Made by a program: the position numbers and the translations under genes. From DASWRT01 sp036403035 (GTDB taxonomy: Bacteria > Pseudomonadota > Alphaproteobacteria > ATCC43930 > CGMCC-115725), in assembly GCA_036403035.1 (NCBI GenBank), contig DASWRT010000346.1:1-11064 (forward strand): 11,064 nt of DNA, in the 5' to 3' direction. A model generated the notes under the pieces. The model did no database searches, was not told the origin of the DNA, and was given only the letters and a program-made list of their open reading frames with translations. Shown here one piece after another: positions 1 to 6,003 of the stretch; the first letter of the stretch is position 1; the number at the start of each line of letters is the position of its first letter.

Positions 1-1
1 G

Positions 2-1000
2 GACAAGGTCGCCGCGGTGTTCGGCTGCTGGACCTCGGTCAGCCGCAAGTCGGTGCTGCCGGTGTTCGAGGAGCTGAACGGGCTGCTGTTCTACCCGGTC
101 CAGTACGAGGGCCAGGAGAGCCAGCGCAACGTGTTCTACACTGGCGCCGCGCCCAACCAGCAGGCGATCCCGGCGGTCGACTACCTGATGAGCAAGGACG
201 GCGGCGATGTGAAGCGGTGGGTGCTCGCCGGCACCGACTACGTCTATCCGCGCACGACCAACAAGATCCTCGAGGCGTTCCTGAAGTCCAAGGGCGTCGC
301 GCAGGAAGACATCATGATCAACTACACGCCGTTCGGTCATTCCGACTGGCAGACGATCGTGGCGGACATCAAGAAGTTCGCGGGCGCGGGCAAGAAGACG
401 GCCGTGGTCTCGACGATCAACGGCGACGCCAACGTGCCGTTCTACAAGGAGCTGGCGAACGCCGGCATCAAGGCGTCCGACATCCCGGTCGTCGCTTTCT
501 CGGTCGGCGAGGAGGAGCTGGCAGGCATCGACACGAAGAACCTCGTCGGGCATCTCGCGGCGTGGAACTACTTCGAGTCGGTCAAGGCGCCGGAGAACGA
601 GGCCTTCATCAAGCAGTGGCACACCTTCATCAAGAACGACAAGCGCGTCACCAACGACCCGATGGAGGCGACCTATATCGGCTTCAAGATGTGGACGCAG
701 GCAGTGCTGCAGGCCGGGACCACGGATGTCGACGCGGTGCGGCAGGCGATGTACGGCCAGAAGGTGAAGGCGCCGTCGGGCTTCGAGGCGGTGATGAACA
801 CCAACCACCACCTGTCCAAGCCGGTGATGATCGGCGAGATCCAGCCGGACGGGCAGTTCGACATCGTCTGGCAGACCAAGGGGCCGGTCAAGGCCGACGC
901 CTGGTCGAAATACATCCCGGAGAGCGCGAAGCTTACCGCCGACTGGACCTTCCCGTGGGTCTGCGGCAACTGCACCGAGCCGAAGTACAAGAACTACTGA
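2..1000 (+). CDS. urtA: UrtA, urea ABC transporter substrate-binding protein (5' partial)
   Basis: Periplasmic urea-binding protein that delivers urea to the UrtBC channel. The window opens inside the gene: the frame is open from base 2 and 332 residues remain before the TGA at 998-1000. UrtA proteins are usually a little over 400 residues, so the signal peptide and about the first quarter are outside. Family hallmarks are the opening FGCWTSVSRKSVLP segment, LLFYPVQYEGQE, the PNQQAIPAVDYLM stretch, GHLAAWNYFESV, TNDPMEATYIGFKMW and the late NTNHHLSKPVMIGEI block. These separate UrtA from the related Liv amino-acid-binding proteins. The C-terminus carries two close cysteines (WVCGNC). The GTG at 17 is an internal codon, not a start. 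It is the first gene of the urt operon here, and a hairpin repeat follows its stop. No promoter is visible because the 5' end is missing. Confidence 0.95.
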   Translation, partial: DKVAAVFGCWTSVSRKSVLPVFEELNGLLFYPVQYEGQESQRNVFYTGAAPNQQAIPAVDYLMSKDGGDVKRWVLAGTDYVYPRTTNKILEAFLKSKGVAQEDIMINYTPFGHSDWQTIVADIKKFAGAGKKTAVVSTINGDANVPFYKELANAGIKASDIPVVAFSVGEEELAGIDTKNLVGHLAAWNYFESVKAPENEAFIKQWHTFIKNDKRVTNDPMEATYIGFKMWTQAVLQAGTTDVDAVRQAMYGQKVKAPSGFEAVMNTNHHLSKPVMIGEIQPDGQFDIVWQTKGPVKADAWSKYIPESAKLTADWTFPWVCGNCTEPKYKNY

Positions 1001-1021
1001 GGCTCCGGGCTTCGTACCTTT

Positions 1022-1105
1022 CCCTCACCGCCGTCCCTCTCCCGTCGCGGGAGAGGGACGGGAAAGCCGCCCCTTTCTCCTCGCGGGAGAGGGGTAGCGT
1101 GAGGG
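1022..1105. repeat. GC-rich palindromic intergenic repeat between urtA and urtB
   Basis: A perfect 14-bp inverted repeat with a 3-nt loop (CCGTCCCTCTCCCG at 1031-1044, TCG, complement at 1048-1061) is followed by a second, bulged hairpin (CCCCT..CTCC at about 1072-1080 against GGAGAGGGG at about 1086-1094). Outer boundaries CCCTCAC (1022-1028) and GTGAGGG (1099-1105) are complementary, so the block can fold as one branched structure. The CCCTCTCCCG/CGGGAGAGGG core resembles a REP-like repeat common in GC-rich proteobacterial intergenic DNA; this is a resemblance I recall, not a search result. It fills most of the 139-nt urtA-urtB gap. There is no T-tract after it, so it looks more like an mRNA 3'-end stabiliser or attenuator than a full terminator. 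Short reading frames across it are by-products of the repeat. Confidence 0.8.
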
Positions 1106-1139
1106 GCGCCCCCGTCATCTGCCACCGTGTGTCGAGCCG

Positions 1140-2780
1140 ATGTCATCACTTCGCCGCCTGTGGCTTCCCATCGTCGTTGCCGCCGCATTGCTTGCGGGCG
1201 TCGCGGCTCCGCGGCCGGTTCTTGCCGACGATCTGGCCGACCTCGTCGCTGCGCTGGGCTCCGAGAGCTTCGGCGACAAGGAGAAGGCGATCGACGGCCT
1301 CGCGAGGCTCGGCGACGGGCGCGCCGTCCCGGCGCTCAAGGCGCTCGGCGACGGCAAGCTCTACACGATGTCCGACAAGCGCACGGTGATCGCCGAGCCG
1401 TCCGGCAGCGGCGCGCTCGCTCTCCTCGATCCCGTAATGGGGACGAAGATCGGCGAAGCCGCTTCCGAATCCGACGTCGAGCGCATCCGCGTCAATAACC
1501 GGCTGCGCGGCACGATCGCCTCCGCGCTCAGCAAGTTGAGCCTGTTCAGCACCGACCGGGACGAGCGGCTCGCCGCCGCCCGCGACGCGATGCGCTACGG
1601 ATCGGCCGACAGCGCCGCCGTTCTGGAGAAGGCGCTCGTCACGGAAACCGACCCGGAGGTCAAGTCGGCGATCCAGCTCAGCCTGTACGGCGCGCTGCTG
1701 AAGACAGGCTCGAAGGCGCAACGCATCACCGCGATCCGCAGCCTCGCCGACGCGGGCGATCCGCAGGTGCGTGGCCTGCTCGGCGAGGTGCAGACCGCCC
1801 CGGACGCCGACCCCGAGGTGCGCGCCGCCGCTGCTTCGGCGCTCGTGGCGATCGACCGGCGGCTGCAGATCGTGGGGCTCGCCGCGAACGTATTCCAGGG
1901 CGTCAGCCTCGGCAGCGTCCTGCTGCTCGCCGCGATCGGCCTCGCCATCACCTTCGGCGTGATGGGCGTCATCAACATGGCGCACGGCGAGATGATCATG
2001 CTCGGCGCCTACTCGGCCTATGTCGTGCAGGAGTTCTTCCGCGCCTTCCTGCCGGCGTCGCTCTCGGATCTGTACCTGATCGTCGCGCTGCCCGTCGGCT
2101 TCGCGGCAGCCGGCGCCGTCGGTATCGTGCTGGAGCGCGGCGTCATCCGCTTCCTCTACGGACGACCGCTGGAGACGATGCTTGCGACCTGGGGCATCAG
2201 CCTCATCCTCCAGCAGGCGGTGCGCTCGATCTTCGGCGCGTCGAACAAGGAGGTGGCGAACCCCTCCTGGATGACCGGCGGCTTCAACCTCACCGCCGGG
2301 TTCGACGTGACCTGGAACCGGCTCATCATCATCGTCTTCTGCTTCGCCGTGCTGGCGCTGCTGGCCGCGGTGCTGCGCTACACGAGCTTCGGCCTGCGGA
2401 TGCGCGCAGTGACGCAGAACCGCGAGATGGCTGCCGTGATGGGGATCCCGACCGGGCGCGTCGACGCGCTCACCTTCGGCCTGGGATCGGGCATCGCCGG
2501 CATCGCCGGGGTCGCGCTGAGCCAGATCGGCAACGTCAGTCCCAATCTCGGGCAGATCTACATCGTCGACAGCTTCCTCGTCGTCGTCTTCGGCGGCGTC
2601 GGCAACCTGATGGGCACGCTGGTCGGTGCGATGGGGCTCGGCATCGTCAACAAGTTCCTGGAGCCCGTTGCCGGGGCAGTGCTCGGCAAGATCGTCGTGC
2701 TCGTCGCGGTGATCCTGTTCATCCAGCGGCGGCCGCGCGGGCTGTTCGCCCTGAAGGGCCGCACGGCGGCGGAGGCGTGA
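1140..2780 (+). CDS. urtB: UrtB, urea ABC transporter permease with N-terminal extension
   Basis: Inner-membrane permease that pairs with UrtC to form the urea channel. The protein is 546 aa. Residues 1-29 are a signal-peptide-like segment (basic LRRL, hydrophobic core, ending VLA before DDL). Residues about 30-240 are a soluble helical region with HEAT-like pieces (DKEKAIDGLARLGD, DPEVKSAIQLSLYGALL, DPEVRAAAASALVAID). From about 245 onward is a LivH-type membrane domain with GVINMAHGEMIMLGAY at 276-291 and repeated hydrophobic helices. The N-terminal extension is a normal feature of UrtB and separates it from LivH. The ATG at 1140 is chosen because it gives the signal segment directly; the ribosome site ahead of it is weak. 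It lies 139 nt after urtA across a hairpin repeat and is separated from urtC by one base. Confidence 0.95.
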   Translation: MSSLRRLWLPIVVAAALLAGVAAPRPVLADDLADLVAALGSESFGDKEKAIDGLARLGDGRAVPALKALGDGKLYTMSDKRTVIAEPSGSGALALLDPVMGTKIGEAASESDVERIRVNNRLRGTIASALSKLSLFSTDRDERLAAARDAMRYGSADSAAVLEKALVTETDPEVKSAIQLSLYGALLKTGSKAQRITAIRSLADAGDPQVRGLLGEVQTAPDADPEVRAAAASALVAIDRRLQIVGLAANVFQGVSLGSVLLLAAIGLAITFGVMGVINMAHGEMIMLGAYSAYVVQEFFRAFLPASLSDLYLIVALPVGFAAAGAVGIVLERGVIRFLYGRPLETMLATWGISLILQQAVRSIFGASNKEVANPSWMTGGFNLTAGFDVTWNRLIIIVFCFAVLALLAAVLRYTSFGLRMRAVTQNREMAAVMGIPTGRVDALTFGLGSGIAGIAGVALSQIGNVSPNLGQIYIVDSFLVVVFGGVGNLMGTLVGAMGLGIVNKFLEPVAGAVLGKIVVLVAVILFIQRRPRGLFALKGRTAAEA

Positions 2781-2781
2781 G

Positions 2782-3912
2782 ATGGCCGCGGACCGCGTGA
2801 CCTCGCTGCTCGGCCCGCGCGGCTGGGCGTGCTTCCTCGGGATCGGCATCTTCCTCGCCGTCGTCGTCCCGCTCCTCAACGTCCTCCCGGCCGAGGGATC
2901 GCCGTTCCGCGTCCCGGACTATCTCGTCCCGCTGCTCGGCAAGTACGTCTGCTACGGGCTGCTCGCGCTGAGCCTGGACCTCGTCTGGGGCTACGCCGGG
3001 ATCCTCAGCCTCGGTCACGGCGCGTTCTTCGCGCTGGGCGGGTACTGCATGGGCATGTACCTCATGCGGCAGATCGGAACGCGCAGCGTCTACGGCAACG
3101 CCGAGCTGCCCGACTTCATGGTGTTCCTCAACTGGAAGTCGCTGCCCTGGTACTGGTGGGGCTTCGACCATATCGCCGTCGCCGTCGTCGCGGCGCTCGC
3201 GGTGCCGGCGCTGCTCGCGCTCGTGTTCGGCTGGTTCGCCTTCCGCTCGCGCGTCACTGGCGTCTATCTCTCGATCATCACGCAGGCGATGACCTTCGCG
3301 CTGCTGCTCGCCTTCTTCCGCAACGAGATGGGCTTCGGCGGCAACAACGGGCTGACCGACTTCAAGACGATCCTCGGCTTCGGCATGCAGGCGCCGGCGA
3401 CGCGGCTCGGTCTCTATATCGCGTCGGTGGTGGCGCTCGGGCTTGGCTTCCTGGTCTGCCGCTTCGTCACGACATCGAAGCTGGGCCGCGTGCTGATGGC
3501 GATCCGCGACGCCGAGAGCCGCGTGCGCTTCCTCGGGTACTCGACGACCAACGCGAAGCTGTTCGCCTTCACTCTCTCGGCCGTGCTGGCGGGCGTCGCG
3601 GGCGCGCTCTACGTCCCCCAGGTCGGCATCATCAACCCGAGCGAGTTCTCGCCGGCGAACTCGATCGAGATCGCGATCTGGGTCGCCGTCGGCGGGCGCG
3701 GCACTCTAGTCGGCGCTATCCTGGGCGCGGGCGTCGTCAACGCGGCGAAGACGTGGCTGACCGGCGCCGCGCCGGAGCTGTGGCTGTTCTTTCTCGGCGC
3801 GCTCTTCATCGTCGTGACGCTGGCGCTGCCGCAGGGGATCGTCGGCCTCGCCCGGCAATGGCGGGAGCGCCGGGTGCGCCCGCCGGTCCTCGTGCCGGGG
3901 CAGGGGGAGTGA
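2782..3912 (+). CDS. urtC: UrtC, urea ABC transporter permease
   Basis: Second inner-membrane permease of the urea importer, LivM type, 376 aa. The first membrane helix is at about residues 15-33. The conserved GYAGILSLGHGAFFALGGY block lies at about 70-88. GFGGNNGLTDFKTILGF marks the cytoplasmic/linker region that is typical of UrtC. The EAA-like region 'LMAIRDAESRVRFLGYSTTNAKLFAFTLSA' type segment is present in split form (RDAESRVRFLGY, then NAKLFAF). The C-terminus is basic and proline-rich (RERRVRPPV). The start ATG follows the urtB stop by one base and is preceded by GGAGG at 2771-2775, a good ribosome site with 6-nt spacing inside the urtB end, so translation is probably coupled. The stop is 2 nt before urtD. 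Confidence 0.95.
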   Translation: MAADRVTSLLGPRGWACFLGIGIFLAVVVPLLNVLPAEGSPFRVPDYLVPLLGKYVCYGLLALSLDLVWGYAGILSLGHGAFFALGGYCMGMYLMRQIGTRSVYGNAELPDFMVFLNWKSLPWYWWGFDHIAVAVVAALAVPALLALVFGWFAFRSRVTGVYLSIITQAMTFALLLAFFRNEMGFGGNNGLTDFKTILGFGMQAPATRLGLYIASVVALGLGFLVCRFVTTSKLGRVLMAIRDAESRVRFLGYSTTNAKLFAFTLSAVLAGVAGALYVPQVGIINPSEFSPANSIEIAIWVAVGGRGTLVGAILGAGVVNAAKTWLTGAAPELWLFFLGALFIVVTLALPQGIVGLARQWRERRVRPPVLVPGQGE

Positions 3913-3914
3913 CC

Positions 3915-4697
3915 ATGGTGTCCGCCGCAACTCCCGCCGCCGTGCCGCCGATCCGCGAACGGTCGATCCTCTATCTCGACGGCGTCACCGTCAGCTTCGA
4001 CGGGTTCAAGGCGCTGAACGGCCTGTCGCTCGTCGTCGAGCCGGGCGAACTGCGCACGGTCATCGGTCCGAACGGCGCCGGCAAGACGACGATGATGGAC
4101 GTCATCACCGGCAAGACACGGCCGGACAGCGGCGAGGTCTTCTTCGGCGGCGCGACCGACCTCACCAAGCTCGACGAGGCGGCGATCGCCAATCTCGGCA
4201 TCGGCCGCAAGTTCCAGAAGCCGACCGTGTTCGAGAACCTCACCGTGTTCGAGAACCTCGAACTCGCGCTTAAGAACGCGCGTGGCGTCTGGCGAACCTT
4301 GCTGGCGTCGCTCGGCGGCTCCGACCGCGAGCGCATCGCGGCGACGCTTGCGACGGTCGGTCTCACCGATCGGCGCGACGACCGCGCCGGATCGCTCAGC
4401 CACGGCCAGAAGCAATGGCTGGAGATCGGCATGCTGCTGATCCACGACCAGCGCCTGCTGCTCCTCGACGAGCCCGTCGCCGGCCTCACCGACCGCGAGA
4501 CGGAGCAGACCGCCGAGCTGATCCTGTCCCTGGCCCGCGACGACCGCACGATCATCGTCGTCGAGCACGACATGGAGTTCGTCCGCAATCTCGGCGCCCG
4601 CGTCACCGTCCTGCACGAGGGATCGGTCCTCGCCGAGGGCTCGATCGACCACGTCCAGAACGACCGGCGCGTGATCGAGGTCTATCTCGGGCGGTGA
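3915..4697 (+). CDS. urtD: UrtD, urea ABC transporter ATP-binding protein
   Basis: Cytoplasmic ATPase subunit, LivG type, 260 aa. Visible motifs are Walker A GPNGAGKT (51-58), Q-loop Gln101 in the UrtD-typical RKFQKPTVFENLTVFENLEL, signature LSHGQ (161-165), Walker B LLLLDEP (181-187), D-loop AGLTD and switch His218 in VVEHDMEFVR. All residues needed for ATP hydrolysis are present. LSHGQKQWLEIGMLL is characteristic of UrtD. The start ATG at 3915 is 2 nt after the urtC stop, with a GGGGGAG ribosome site just upstream; the reading frame extends further upstream but that part is a shadow of urtC. An 18-bp perfect tandem repeat (4224-4241 and 4242-4259) encodes the doubled TVFENL, which is normal for the family. 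The stop is followed after 13 nt by a palindromic element that separates it from urtE. Confidence 0.95.
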   Translation: MVSAATPAAVPPIRERSILYLDGVTVSFDGFKALNGLSLVVEPGELRTVIGPNGAGKTTMMDVITGKTRPDSGEVFFGGATDLTKLDEAAIANLGIGRKFQKPTVFENLTVFENLELALKNARGVWRTLLASLGGSDRERIAATLATVGLTDRRDDRAGSLSHGQKQWLEIGMLLIHDQRLLLLDEPVAGLTDRETEQTAELILSLARDDRTIIVVEHDMEFVRNLGARVTVLHEGSVLAEGSIDHVQNDRRVIEVYLGR

Positions 4698-4710
4698 GGA
4701 CGGAAATTGC

Positions 4711-4957
4711 AACCTGATCAGGGGATCGGGGGGATGATGGGGGATCGGGGGGATACTGAAAAAGACAACGCTTCAACGCGAAGGTCGCCAAGTGCACGCA
4801 ACGGTCGCAAAGACGATGACTGCGCGCCTGCGGCGCGCACGAAACCTAACCTTTGCGTCCTTTGCGAACCCTTCGCGTCCTTTGGGTTAAAGTGTACCTC
4901 CTCTTTTCCCCTCATCCCCCCGATCCCCAGCCATCCCCCCGATCTCCCTTCAGGGTT
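4711..4957. repeat. Long imperfect palindromic element, copy 1, between urtD and urtE
   Basis: A 247-bp element fills nearly all of the 269-nt urtD-urtE gap. It begins AACCTGATCAGG and ends TTCAGGGTT. The outer arms of about 45 bp are nearly complementary; each contains two copies of a GATCGGGGGGAT-type motif (left 4724-4752, right 4913-4944 as ATCCCCCCGATC). Inner arms carry degenerate CGCAAAG heptads on the left (about 4770-4812) and their complements (TTTGCGTCC, TTTGCGAACC, TTCGCGTCC) on the right (4852-4873). The centre is a perfect 8-bp hairpin TGCGCGCC-TGC-GGCGCGCA (4821-4839). A second copy with the same layout is at 10009-10237. No transposase or target-site duplication is evident. 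I read it as a MITE- or REP-like non-autonomous element; its exact family is not recognised. As RNA it would fold into a very long stem inside the urt transcript. Confidence 0.85.
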
Positions 4958-4966
4958 GTTTGAGCC

Positions 4967-5662
4967 ATGCTGACCGTCGAGAACGTCGATCTCTTCTACG
5001 GCGCGAGCCATACGCTGCGGCGGGTCAGCATGACGGCGGAGAAGGGGCAGGTCACCTGCATCCTCGGCCGCAATGGCGTCGGCAAGACCAGCCTGCTGCG
5101 CGCGATCTTCGGCCTCCAGCCGATCCGCAAGGGGCGCATCGCCTGGGACGGCGAGGACATCGCCGGCCTGCCGCCGCACGAGCGGGCGCGGCGCGGTCTC
5201 GCGCTGGTGCCGCAAGGCCGGGAGATCTTCCCGCGCCTCACCGTGATGGAGAACCTCCAGACCGGGTTCGCGCCGCTGCCGCGGGCGAAGCGCATGATCC
5301 CCGACGAGATCTTCACCCTGTTTCCCGTGCTGAAGACGATGCTCGGGCGCCGTGGCGGCGACCTCTCGGGCGGCCAGCAGCAGCAGCTCGCGATCGCCCG
5401 CGCCCTGGTTACGCGCCCGAAGCTGCTGATCCTCGACGAGCCGACCGAGGGCATCCAGCCCTCGATCATCAAGCAGATCGAACAGGTGATCCGCAGCCTC
5501 GCCGCGCAGGGCGATATGGCGATCGTGCTCGTCGAGCAGTATTTCGAGTTCGCCCGTGCGCTCGCCGACCGCTATGCGGTGATGGAGCGCGGCGAGGTCG
5601 TCCTTGCCGGCCGGCGCGACGACATGGTCGAGACCGAGGTCCGCCGCTACCTGACTGTCTGA
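4967..5662 (+). CDS. urtE: UrtE, urea ABC transporter ATP-binding protein
   Basis: Second cytoplasmic ATPase of the importer, LivF type, 231 aa. Motifs are Walker A GRNGVGKT (34-41, the R and V being UrtE-typical), Q-loop Gln83 in VPQGREIFPRLTVMENL, signature LSGGQ (133-137), Walker B LLILDEP (153-159) followed by TEGIQPSII, and VLVEQYFEFA at 187-196. The last has Gln191 where most ABC ATPases have the switch histidine; this replacement is usual in LivF/UrtE proteins, and UrtD supplies a histidine. The ATG at 4967 is chosen by homology to the family N-terminus. The ribosome site is poor: the only candidate is AGGG at 4952-4955, which belongs to the end of the repeat element. It is the last urt gene, followed by a strong terminator. 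Confidence 0.95.
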   Translation: MLTVENVDLFYGASHTLRRVSMTAEKGQVTCILGRNGVGKTSLLRAIFGLQPIRKGRIAWDGEDIAGLPPHERARRGLALVPQGREIFPRLTVMENLQTGFAPLPRAKRMIPDEIFTLFPVLKTMLGRRGGDLSGGQQQQLAIARALVTRPKLLILDEPTEGIQPSIIKQIEQVIRSLAAQGDMAIVLVEQYFEFARALADRYAVMERGEVVLAGRRDDMVETEVRRYLTV

Positions 5663-5681
5663 CACCGACGGCATGACACCG

Positions 5682-5713
5682 ACGGCCGGCGAGCTTGCTC
5701 CGCCGGCCGTTTT
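5682..5713 (+). terminator. Rho-independent terminator after urtE
   Basis: A perfect 10-bp GC-rich stem, ACGGCCGGCG at 5682-5691 pairing with CGCCGGCCGT at 5701-5710, has a 9-nt loop that can add a further AGC/GCT pairing. It is followed by TTTT (5710-5713). It starts 19 nt after the urtE stop. A 13-bp direct repeat TGACACCGACGGC (5660-5672 and 5674-5686) overlaps the stop codon and leads into the stem. It probably ends the urt transcript and isolates the downstream kinase gene. Confidence 0.85.
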
Positions 5714-5796
5714 GCGTGGAGGGGCGAGTTGGCCTCGGAACCGGCTGCCGATGCCGGCCGGGCAGACCTGTCCGCCCGGCCGCTCGCCGACGCAAA
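5711..5796. other. Structured intergenic segment between urtE terminator and kinase gene
   Basis: An imperfect palindrome lies just after the terminator. Outer arms TTTGCGT (5711-5717) and ACGCAAA (5790-5796) pair, then GGCGAG (5723-5728) with CTCGCC (5783-5788). Inside is a hairpin CGGCCGGGC (5755-5763) with GCCCGGCCG (5774-5782), whose loop can add GAC/GTC. There is no T-tract after it. It may be a second mRNA 3'-end structure, a repeat remnant or a leader structure for the kinase gene; the sequence does not decide among these. Confidence 0.5.
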
Positions 5797-5802
5797 CCTG
5801 TC

Positions 5803-5821
5803 TTATACAGTGTTTGTATAA
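5803..5821. promoter_or_regulatory. Candidate operator: perfect dyad TTATACA-N5-TGTATAA
   Basis: A perfect inverted repeat with 7-bp arms and a 5-bp spacer (TTATACAGTGTTTGTATAA, 19 bp) lies 182 nt upstream of the kinase start. It sits in a sharply AT-rich patch: bases 5801-5860 are about 33% GC by hand count, against a strongly GC-rich background. Size and symmetry fit a homodimeric repressor or activator site. No regulator gene is in the window, so the partner is unknown. No convincing sigma-70 promoter can be fixed around it. Confidence 0.4.
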
Positions 5822-5933
5822 AAGTCATACTACGATTTAGTGATGACGAATACCGGTTGTGCTCTGCTATCCTCCAGCGACACCGGGCGGATCGGCTGAA
5901 GCGCCGGCTGCCCGCGTCCAAGTTGCGGCTCGA

Positions 5934-5966
5934 TTGCATCGCGGTCGCAGCGTCGAATAGTACTAT
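5934..5966 (+). promoter_or_regulatory. Weak candidate promoter and ATAGTACTAT palindrome upstream of the kinase
   Basis: TTGCAT (5934-5939) and AATAGT (5956-5961) are spaced by 16 nt and loosely resemble -35 and -10 boxes (3/6 and 4/6 matches). The -10 candidate overlaps a perfect 10-bp palindrome ATAGTACTAT (5957-5966). The position, about 40 nt before the kinase ATG, suits a promoter or an operator. The match is weak and could be chance. Confidence 0.25.
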
Positions 5967-6003
5967 CTCTAATTGTTTCATCTGCTCTGGGACGTCGCTC
6001 GGG

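Noticed and set aside
933..1188. Short minus-strand frames at the urtA-urtB junction (LTLPLSREE-like)
   Set aside because: These are translations of the GC-rich hairpin repeat, a common source of false small genes.
1140..1860. UrtB is much longer than LivH-type permeases and starts with a soluble HEAT-like region
   Set aside because: This extension with signal peptide is typical of UrtB, not a new fusion.
1146..2879. Long open frame on the minus strand opposite urtB
   Set aside because: Arg/Ala/Asp/His-rich composition typical of antisense shadows in GC-rich genes; the plus strand holds a clear UrtB.
4224..4259. Perfect 18-bp tandem duplication within urtD giving TVFENLTVFENL
   Set aside because: A doubled TVFE(x)LTVFENL is the normal UrtD sequence at this position, so it is a family feature and not a recent duplication.
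4711..4957. CRISPR-like repetition of CGCAAAG units
   Set aside because: The units are 7-12 bp, degenerate and arranged as complementary arms, with no regular spacers.
4707..4973. Short frame of about 88 codons across the urtD-urtE gap
   Set aside because: It is the translation of the palindromic repeat and has no protein-like features.
5534..5545. UrtE has Gln instead of the switch histidine after Walker B
   Set aside because: VEQ is usual in the LivF/UrtE branch of ABC ATPases and does not indicate a defect.
5842..5898. Tiny 18-codon reading frame in the kinase leader (starts MTNTGCALL)
   Set aside because: No ribosome site, no regulatory run of codons and no following attenuator; most likely chance.
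5695..6003. Open frame extending the kinase about 100 residues upstream
   Set aside because: It crosses the terminator loop and the AT-rich leader, has no kinase-like or membrane-like composition, and starts without a ribosome site.
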